Assembly: GCF_040222385.1 (NCBI RefSeq)
Contig: NZ_JAVKDF010000042.1
Location: 62,001 to 126,000, forward strand
Reading direction: 5' to 3'
DNA: 64,000 nt
From: Imperialibacter sp040222385
Lineage (GTDB): Bacteria; Bacteroidota; Bacteroidia; Cytophagales; Cyclobacteriaceae
Part shown: piece after piece, positions 59,372-64,000 of the stretch
How the letters are laid out: each line of letters starts with the position of its first letter
How positions within the stretch are numbered: position 1 is the stretch's first letter
The notes under the pieces: model-generated
Databases searched by the model: none
Told to the model about the DNA's origin: nothing
Seen by the model: the letters and a program-made list of their open reading frames with translations, nothing else
Made by a program: the position numbers and the translations under genes

Positions 59372-60259
59372 TTACTTACTTACAAAAGGGTCATAAGACA
59401 TCCAGTCTACCTCCATTTGGTATGGCTGCAAGGGTTTTTCAATAGATTGTGGATTCGTCTCAACCGACCAATTGTCGGTATGCCAGAAATTCATACGGTA
59501 GTGCGTTGGGTTTTGTGGTATGCCCCTTGAGGATCCCTGGTAATCCCATAACACCACTTTTTCATCACTGTCGGGATGAATAATCCACCAGCGAATGCGG
59601 TCCTCAAACCAATCAAAACCGTAGGTGTAAAATGCAGAAGAGCCATCAAAGTTCGGAATGGCGGCGATAGTTTCTGGTTGGTTTTGTTCGCCAGTCAAAG
59701 GTATACGTGTACCTGCATGCCCTTCTCTGTAGGTGGTTTCATAGATTATTCCTTTGGCCAGGTTAATGGTTCTGCCAATTCGTTTTAGCTCTCCCGACTG
59801 CCCTCCCGTCCAAGTACCTACATAAATAACCGTAGGGTCGGCGGGGAGCCATTCAAAGTCAATTTCACTCAGTCCGGCTATACTATCTACATGGTAAGTG
59901 AAATATCCCACCACTGCACCCAGATTCGGTTGAATATCCCTTACTTCAGGAACTTTCAACCGGGCTGAATAGGTGCCGAAATGCGTAAAGTCTTTGGAGA
60001 TAATTTCAGGCCCACGTCCAGCGCCAGCCCTATCCTCGGGGTCCATTCGAAAGGAAAGAATTTTAGTGCCCGGTTCAGATGGAGAATCCACGCCCAGTTC
60101 GTACTTAAAATCGGCTTTGGTTCCGGTAGAGCCATACCTAAAGTAGCTGGAAGCAGCACCCTCAAAATTCTCGACAAATGAACCATGATACTTGTCAGTC
60201 TGAGGAAGTGCGAGAAAAGGAATGAAAAATAAAATTGCCAACAAAAAGTGCTGTTTCAT
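59372..60259 (-). CDS. GH16 family glycoside hydrolase, secreted
   Basis: 295 residues from the ATG at 60259 (signal peptide MKQHFLLAILFFIPFLALP; an upstream in-frame ATG at 60322 would bury it). The GH16 catalytic signature ExDxE is 'LSEIDFEWL' with Glu132 nucleophile, Asp134 and Glu136 acid/base. 'GTYSARLKVPEVRDIQPNLGAVVGYFTY' precedes it as in the family; 'FYTYGFDWFEDRIRWWI' and 'YRMNFWHTDNWS' line the cleft. It hydrolyses beta-1,3/1,4-glucans or galactans. It is a single gene between the BNR gene and repeat R2. Confidence 0.92.
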   Translation of the reverse strand: MKQHFLLAILFFIPFLALPQTDKYHGSFVENFEGAASSYFRYGSTGTKADFKYELGVDSPSEPGTKILSFRMDPEDRAGAGRGPEIISKDFTHFGTYSARLKVPEVRDIQPNLGAVVGYFTYHVDSIAGLSEIDFEWLPADPTVIYVGTWTGGQSGELKRIGRTINLAKGIIYETTYREGHAGTRIPLTGEQNQPETIAAIPNFDGSSAFYTYGFDWFEDRIRWWIIHPDSDEKVVLWDYQGSSRGIPQNPTHYRMNFWHTDNWSVETNPQSIEKPLQPYQMEVDWMSYDPFVSK

Positions 60260-60417
60260 AGTAGTACCCAATTGAATGAAGGATTGAAAATACAAAAAAG
60301 AAGCTTTTCTATTTTCACTCATTTAGAAACAAACAGTCGCTTCTAAAGTCGACTTGCTACTAGATTTACATAACCGAGTTAAAATATACTATAGCTGGTC
60401 AAGTACAGACTTTTGAC

Positions 60418-60560
60418 CCCCATAAATCCACAGCCACTCACTAAAACTTGCTCAGCCATCAGTACAATAAAATCCCGCAAGCAGTGGCGGGGTTTCAATT
60501 GTAGGGTCTGGAGTCTGATGTGCGGCTCATTTTTCTGACTGGTTCGTATACACCAAGGGT
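60418..60560. repeat. Hairpin-containing repeat R, copy 2
   Basis: It starts CCCCATAAATCCACAGCC and contains the weakened hairpin AAATCCCGC/GCGGGGTTT (60470-60495), TCTGATGTGCGGCTCATTTT and CTGACTGGTTCGT. It matches copy 3 along about 140 bp and copy 1 over its first half. No T-run remains here, so it is a decayed terminator copy. Confidence 0.7.
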
Positions 60561-60610
60561 TGGGCACCAGCTCGAGCAAGTTCTCGATAACAGCCAGGCT
60601 TGGGCTCCAA

Positions 60611-60673
60611 CACCCCGGGGCTATCCCCACGCACCATAACGGAGCCTTTTTTGGTAGGGATTAGGCAGTGACC
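60611..60673 (+). pseudogene. Remnant of a GH43 C-terminus, copy a
   Basis: The plus-strand frame reads HPGAIPTHHNGAFF. The last residues of the real GH43 protein at 51335 read APGAIPTHQGGACF. PGAIPTH is identical, and the DNA matches on to GTGACC with one base missing. It is a degenerate fragment with no upstream gene body, followed by the D element. Confidence 0.65.
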
Positions 60674-60700
60674 TTGCCAAAAGCATACTTTCAACAGCAT

Positions 60701-60740
60701 GATTTTGGTGTATATTCACCGATAACATGTAATGGGTATA
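60701..60740 (+). repeat. Downstream (D) element, copy 2
   Basis: Contains ATTTTGGTGTATATTCACC, then GATAACATGTAATGGG, matching the D element after the real GH43 gene (53461) and the one at 62246. It separates the GH43 remnant from the propeller lipoprotein gene. Confidence 0.6.
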
Positions 60741-60757
60741 AACCACACTTTTGTCGC

Positions 60758-60776
60758 TTACTCAAATGTTAGCTAC
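60758..60776 (+). repeat. Pre-cargo boundary TTACTCAAATGTTAGCTAC
   Basis: TTACTCAAATGTT recurs at 62301-62313 before the next cargo gene. Here GTTAGCT is the exact reverse complement of AGCTAAC found just after the cargo (61870-61876), so the gene lies between inverted boxes. Confidence 0.5.
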
Positions 60777-60786
60777 ATAAAAAAAA

Positions 60787-61857
60787 ATGATACAGTTAAT
60801 GAAAAATATGTTTATAACGATTTTGGCTGCGATTGCTATTTCTTGTAATGGACAAGTACAAAAAGAACAACAAACTCTCCAGGCTGAGAAAGGTTCAGAA
60901 ATGGTCAAAATTCCTGTTCCTAAAAATGGGTTTTCAGATGCTTATCTCGACAAAGACGGTTCTATTTGGTTTTGCAGTAACGGCGGTGGTATATATCATT
61001 ATAATGGAAAAGCATTTAAAAACTATACCGAGGAAAACGGATTGAGCAGTAACCAAGTCTATTCCATTACCTCCGACCATAATAATAATATGTGGTTCGG
61101 AACTCAAAACGGTTTAACCAAATACGACAGAAAACAGTTTGAAAATATTCCTCTACCATACCAAGACACCACAACAGGTTGGATTAGCACTGTTTACCCT
61201 ACGCTAAGCCCCAATGCTGCGCATTCTTTAGCAACTGATAATAACAATAATTTATGGATTGGTACCGCTGGTAATGGTGCTTATAAATATGATGGGGAAA
61301 ACTTCAAATCCTATTTAACTGAAATAGGCAAAAAGCAAGAAGATAGCTTATATCACAATTGGATTCCGTGTATAAGTAAAGACAACAAAGGAAATATGTG
61401 GTTTGCTTCAATGATTCATGGAGGAATTAACAAATTTGATGGGGAAAAGTTTACTCAATTTTCAATTAAAGATGGCTTAAGCGATAGCCAAGTAAGAACC
61501 ATTTATTCTGACCAATCAGGAAACATATGGATGGGCTTTAATGGAAATAGAAACAGCGGACTAACGGTATACGATGGCAAGTCATTTATAACATTTTCAG
61601 AAACAGATGGTCTTTGCAGTAAGAGAATAAGGGCCATTTACGAAGATAGAAATGGTAATCTTTGGCTTGGAGCACAATTTGGAAATTTATGTGTCTTAGA
61701 GGGTAAAAAGTTTTCTGAATTTAAATACAACGGTCAGACTTTTTCTGACCTGTTATTCATTTTAGGTGATTTGGAATACAATATTTGGTTTGGAGGAGTA
61801 AATGGAATTTGGAAATATGACGGAGAGATAATAACAGCAATGACAACAAATAAATGA
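60787..61857 (+). CDS. Two-component-regulator-propeller (reg_prop) repeat lipoprotein
   Basis: 356 residues; an ATG four codons on is a likely alternative start. A lipoprotein signal ends 'ILAAIAISCNG'. About seven propeller repeats follow, each with 'D-x-x-G-x-W-F-G/C-x-x-G' and 'K-Y-x-G-x-x-F': 'DKDGSIWFCSNGGGIYHYNGKAFKNY', 'DHNNNMWFGTQNGLTKYDRKQF', 'DNNNNLWIGTAGNGAYKYDGENF', 'DNKGNMWFASMIHGGINKFDGEKF', and others. In hybrid kinases such repeats form the periplasmic sensor; here they stand alone. It is markedly AT-rich compared with the chromosome around it and is one of the cargo genes between repeats. Confidence 0.85.
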   Translation: MIQLMKNMFITILAAIAISCNGQVQKEQQTLQAEKGSEMVKIPVPKNGFSDAYLDKDGSIWFCSNGGGIYHYNGKAFKNYTEENGLSSNQVYSITSDHNNNMWFGTQNGLTKYDRKQFENIPLPYQDTTTGWISTVYPTLSPNAAHSLATDNNNNLWIGTAGNGAYKYDGENFKSYLTEIGKKQEDSLYHNWIPCISKDNKGNMWFASMIHGGINKFDGEKFTQFSIKDGLSDSQVRTIYSDQSGNIWMGFNGNRNSGLTVYDGKSFITFSETDGLCSKRIRAIYEDRNGNLWLGAQFGNLCVLEGKKFSEFKYNGQTFSDLLFILGDLEYNIWFGGVNGIWKYDGEIITAMTTNK

Positions 61858-61876
61858 TAAAATTTCTACAGCTAAC
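61856..61876 (+). repeat. Post-cargo boundary element, copy 2
   Basis: GATAAAATTTCTACAGCTAA overlaps the stop codon of the propeller gene. It resembles the elements after the Avs-like gene and the MBOAT-like gene. Confidence 0.5.
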
Positions 61877-62018
61877 CATGTATATAAAAATAAGCGAAAT
61901 GGTGCTAAATGAATAGCTTGTGGGTAGTATCAAACTTTGTGCTTAACCGAAAGTTCAGGGCTTCAAAATCGCCTGCTTTTGATATACTATACGTTGTGGG
62001 TCAGCCCAAATGCATTCC

Positions 62019-62160
62019 CCATAAAATCACTGCCAGTCACCTTGGCAAAACCGGTTCAACCATCAGCACAAAAAAATCCCGCAAGCAGTGGCGGGATTTT
62101 CAATTTTCGGGTGGGGAGCCTACAGATGTGCGGCTCATTCTTCTGACTGGTTCGTTAACA
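62019..62160. repeat. Hairpin-containing repeat R, copy 3
   Basis: It starts CCCCATAAAATCACTGCC and holds a hairpin of AAAATCCCGC (62073-62082) and GCGGGATTTT (62091-62100), with seven T on the minus-strand side. GATGTGCGGCTCATTCTTCT and GACTGGTTCGT follow. It matches copies 1 and 2. No minus-strand gene ends here, so the terminator is orphaned. Confidence 0.7.
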
Positions 62161-62164
62161 CTAA

Positions 62165-62215
62165 GTGGCTATTCACCAGTGGAGGGCCGGCTTCTGGTGG
62201 CGATTAGTGGAGTAA
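62165..62215 (+). pseudogene. Remnant of a GH43 C-terminus, copy b
   Basis: The frame reads VAI-HQWRAGFWWRLVE and then TAA (62213-62215). The real GH43 ends AI-PT-HQGGACFWWEWVE and then TGA: from HQ onward, 8 of 13-14 residues agree and the length to the stop is equal. It is a short degenerate fragment preceded by a stop codon and followed by the D element. Confidence 0.65.
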
Positions 62216-62245
62216 CCTTTACAAAAAATTACTTTTAGCCGCTAG

Positions 62246-62280
62246 ATTTTGAAGTATCTTCATGCATAACATATGAGGTG
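62246..62280 (+). repeat. Downstream (D) element, copy 3
   Basis: ATTTTGAAGTATCTTCA then TGCATAACATATGAGGTG, a diverged copy of the elements at 53461 and 60701. It precedes the MBOAT-like gene. Confidence 0.5.
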
Positions 62281-62300
62281 CATCACATGTACTGTGCGTG

Positions 62301-62320
62301 TTACTCAAATGTTGCCAATA
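62301..62320 (+). repeat. Pre-cargo boundary TTACTCAAATGTTGCCAATA
   Basis: It shares TTACTCAAATGTT with 60758-60770 and lies before the MBOAT-like gene. Confidence 0.5.
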
Positions 62321-62350
62321 ATGTGAATAGACGACACGAACGAAATAATT

Positions 62351-62800
62351 ATGACTTTAGAAGAATATACATATTATCGCACAGGAACCACAAAAGTCTC
62401 TTTGATTATTCGAAATATGTTCTTCAAACCATTCTTCTCGTCTTCACTTAGGTCCTTTTGGAAATATTGGAACCCAAGTTGGGGGTATTTTCTTCTATTC
62501 TATTGCTACAAGCCATTCAGAACCGTTTTCCCGAACTGGGCATCCCTGATTATGACTTTTTTAATTTGCGGTTTGCTTCACGATATGATTTATATAATAC
62601 CAAAGGTGATGAACAAGGGCGAATTTGTATTTCCCTTTATAACAGTGTGGTTTTTGATAATTTCAATTGGAATTTTATTGACCGAATATCTTCGAATTGA
62701 TTTTAAAAAAACCAACTTAATGTACCGTCCGATTTTTCATTCAGGTTATCTGGTAGGTACGTTTATCTTGACAAGATATATTGATTTATCAATTGGGTAA
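62351..62800 (+). CDS. MBOAT-like acyltransferase fragment, small membrane protein
   Basis: 149 residues. 'SLRSFWKYWNPSWGYFLLFYCYKPFR' and 'WASLIMTFLICGLLHDMIYIIPKV' match the MBOAT/wax-synthase core (FW..RWN, then the SG-LLH active-site His). Other members are two to three times longer, so this is either a natural short form or the C-terminal half of a larger enzyme. About four hydrophobic helices are visible. It is strongly AT-rich and lies between repeat elements like the other cargo genes. Acyl donor and acceptor unknown. Confidence 0.6.
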   Translation: MTLEEYTYYRTGTTKVSLIIRNMFFKPFFSSSLRSFWKYWNPSWGYFLLFYCYKPFRTVFPNWASLIMTFLICGLLHDMIYIIPKVMNKGEFVFPFITVWFLIISIGILLTEYLRIDFKKTNLMYRPIFHSGYLVGTFILTRYIDLSIG

Positions 62801-62802
62801 CG

Positions 62803-62820
62803 GATAAAACTATTGACAAC
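62803..62820 (+). repeat. Post-cargo boundary element, copy 3
   Basis: GATAAAACTATTGACAAC lies directly after the MBOAT-like stop codon, followed by GGCATATAAAAAATGGC. It resembles the sequence after the other cargo genes. Confidence 0.4.
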
Positions 62821-62976
62821 ACGGCATATAAAAAATGGCAAGTTTTAGCTAAACCAATCTTAGTTGCGTGTTTGGTGGCCTCTGATTTTCCTTCGAAAGA
62901 TCCTCGCACACAAACACCCATCTTTCCATGCACCAACTGTTGTCGACCACTTAAAAACCAGTAACCAAATAGAAAA

Positions 62977-63675
62977 ATGGAATATTCCGAGGTAAATAGG
63001 TTATCTCGACTAACCGCAATTTTAGTTCGATTTCAGACGAAAAGAATTATCACAGCTACTGAATTGTCGGAAAAATTTCAGGTGAGTAAAAGGACCATCT
63101 ACCGGGATGTAAAAGCACTTGAAAAAGCCGGTGTACCCATTTTGACCGAGGAGGGAAAGGGGTATTCCTTGATGGAAGGGTATAGAATTCCACCAGTGAT
63201 GTTCACTGAAAAACAAGTAAACGCCCTGATACTGGCAGAACAGCTCGTATTGAAAAGTAAAGACACCTCTTTTGTGCAGGATTATGCAGAGGCCATTGAT
63301 AAAATCAAGTCCATTCTCAGATATACCATTCAAGACAAAGCCAATCTACTGGCTGATAGAACACAATATGACGAGGCGCTCAATCAGGAAAGAAACAGCA
63401 GCAACTTGTCGGACCTGCAAAATGCGCTCACCAACTACAAGCTGGTCAAAATAAGGTATGTTAATAAGGAGGGCTCCACTACTGACAGAATCATCGAACC
63501 TTTTGCCGTGTTGAGTGCTGAAAATTGGTATTTGATTGCGTGGTGCCGCTTGCGGAAGGAATTTCGGTTTTTTCGGCCGGACAGGATTCAAAAAATGGAA
63601 GTGCTGTCAGAAAATTTTGACCCTCATAAGTTGACCCTACAAGAATATTTTGACAAATATCAAAGCGCTCCCTGA
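62977..63675 (+). CDS. YafY-type transcriptional regulator (HTH-11 + WYL domain)
   Basis: 232 residues. N-terminal winged helix 'RLSRLTAILVRFQTKRIITATELSEKFQVSKRTIYRDVKALEKAGVPILTEEGKGYSLMEGY' is the DeoR-like HTH_11. The WYL domain follows: 'LQNALTNYKLVKIRYVNKEGSTTDRIIEPFAVLSAENWYLIAWCRLRKEFRFFRPDRIQKMEVL'. WYL domains sense ligands such as nucleic acid or small molecules. It likely controls the hydrolase gene 65 bp downstream, whose promoter region contains TGACA/TGTC near-repeats. Confidence 0.93.
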   Translation: MEYSEVNRLSRLTAILVRFQTKRIITATELSEKFQVSKRTIYRDVKALEKAGVPILTEEGKGYSLMEGYRIPPVMFTEKQVNALILAEQLVLKSKDTSFVQDYAEAIDKIKSILRYTIQDKANLLADRTQYDEALNQERNSSNLSDLQNALTNYKLVKIRYVNKEGSTTDRIIEPFAVLSAENWYLIAWCRLRKEFRFFRPDRIQKMEVLSENFDPHKLTLQEYFDKYQSAP

Positions 63676-63706
63676 CCCTTGACATAAGGCTGTCTCACCC
63701 CGGTCA

Positions 63707-63714
63707 TACGTTTG
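63707..63714 (+). promoter_or_regulatory. Candidate promoter -7 element of the hydrolase gene
   Basis: TACGTTTG matches TAnnTTTG and lies 26 bp before the ATG. An imperfect inverted repeat TGACA-TAAGGC-TGTC (63680-63694) sits upstream and could be the YafY operator. -33 TTG is at 25 bp instead of about 20. Confidence 0.45.
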
Positions 63715-63740
63715 TCTTAAATCTTTAAAAAAACATAAAA

Positions 63741-64000
63741 ATGACAAACGTTACGAACTCACTTCTTGCTGAAACAGGGTTTCCAAAGCCTACTATGATT
63801 TCAGTGAATGGCGTAGAACTGGAAGTATTTGAAGCTGGTCGACAAAATGCGGGAAAACCAATTGTACTATGTCATGGCTGGCCAGAACACGCCTTCTCCT
63901 GGCGTCATCAGGTGCCTGCGCTGGTCGAAGCCGGCTACCACGTCATTGTGCCAAACCAACGGGGTTATGGCAACTCATCTCGTCCGAGCGAAGTTACTGC
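63741..64000 (+). CDS. Epoxide-hydrolase-like alpha/beta hydrolase (partial, runs off the right edge)
   Basis: 86 residues are visible. 'NGVELEVFEAGRQNAGKPIVLCHGWPEHAFSWRHQVPALVEAGYHVIVPNQRGYGNSSRP' holds the HGWPE oxyanion motif of epoxide hydrolases and related haloalkane dehalogenase-type enzymes, and 'NQRGYGNSSRP' before the nucleophile. The nucleophile and His lie outside the window. Located behind the YafY regulator gene. Confidence 0.9.
   Translation, partial: MTNVTNSLLAETGFPKPTMISVNGVELEVFEAGRQNAGKPIVLCHGWPEHAFSWRHQVPALVEAGYHVIVPNQRGYGNSSRPSEVT

Overview
The window looks like a chromosomal segment of a Bacteroidota bacterium, most likely order Cytophagales (inference from gene content and signals). 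Most starts lack a Shine-Dalgarno sequence, and several promoters match the Bacteroidota pattern TTTG...TAnnTTTG. Lipoproteins and TAT-exported enzymes are common. The families found (DUF1080, DUF1501/DUF1553 pairs, SiaC-type DUF1987, GH29/GH43/GH16, RlmF, S23 four-helix protein, DUF6364-PIN) fit that group. There is no rRNA, tRNA, CRISPR array or complete insertion sequence.

Layout. 1-10.4 kb: housekeeping and accessory genes (methyltransferase, two paralogous membrane proteins ending in a bare DHp domain, VOC proteins, a DUF1080 lipoprotein, a secreted amidohydrolase, an SGNH hydrolase, a 1-Cys peroxiredoxin). 10.5-25.5 kb: amino-acid metabolism, all on the minus strand. It holds hisGDCB preceded by a histidine-rich leader peptide, and hisH-hisA-[S23 gene]-hisF-hisIE followed by ctlX and an atypical flavoprotein. 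It ends with phhA (phenylalanine hydroxylase) behind a complete tyrosine-codon transcription attenuator. Between the two his clusters, on the plus strand, lie two tandem copies of a SiaC (DUF1987) plus coiled-coil membrane protein module. 25.5-36.2 kb: a Gfo/Idh/MocA oxidoreductase, a TAT-exported aminotransferase, an AEC permease, rlmF, a four-carbon acid-sugar locus (OtnK-like kinase, DenD-like dehydrogenase, GntP permease) and a DUF6364/PIN toxin-antitoxin pair. 36.2-42.3 kb: a DUF1549/DUF1553 cytochrome-like protein with its DUF1501 partner, and an M1 peptidase. 42.3-49.1 kb: DinB and SRPBCC proteins, then an AraC regulator with a predicted two-promoter regulon (small membrane protein, TrxR-like flavoprotein, MDR oxidoreductase, DUF4386, outer-membrane barrel, SDR). 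49.2-53.4 kb: a secreted GH29-GH43 pair.

53.4-62.9 kb is a patchwork region. Copies of the same flanking DNA, two of them carrying decayed remnants of the GH43 C-terminus, separate unrelated, visibly AT-richer cargo genes: a 1430-residue Avs-like antiviral STAND NTPase with an N-terminal nuclease motif, a beta-propeller lipoprotein and an MBOAT-like fragment. Two minus-strand secreted proteins (BNR repeat, GH16) sit in the middle. The window ends with a YafY/WYL regulator and the start of an epoxide-hydrolase-like gene.

The strongest regulatory observations are the phhA attenuator (leader peptide, terminator and a competing antiterminator), the his leader peptide, and the AraC-linked direct repeats at identical spacing upstream of two promoters.
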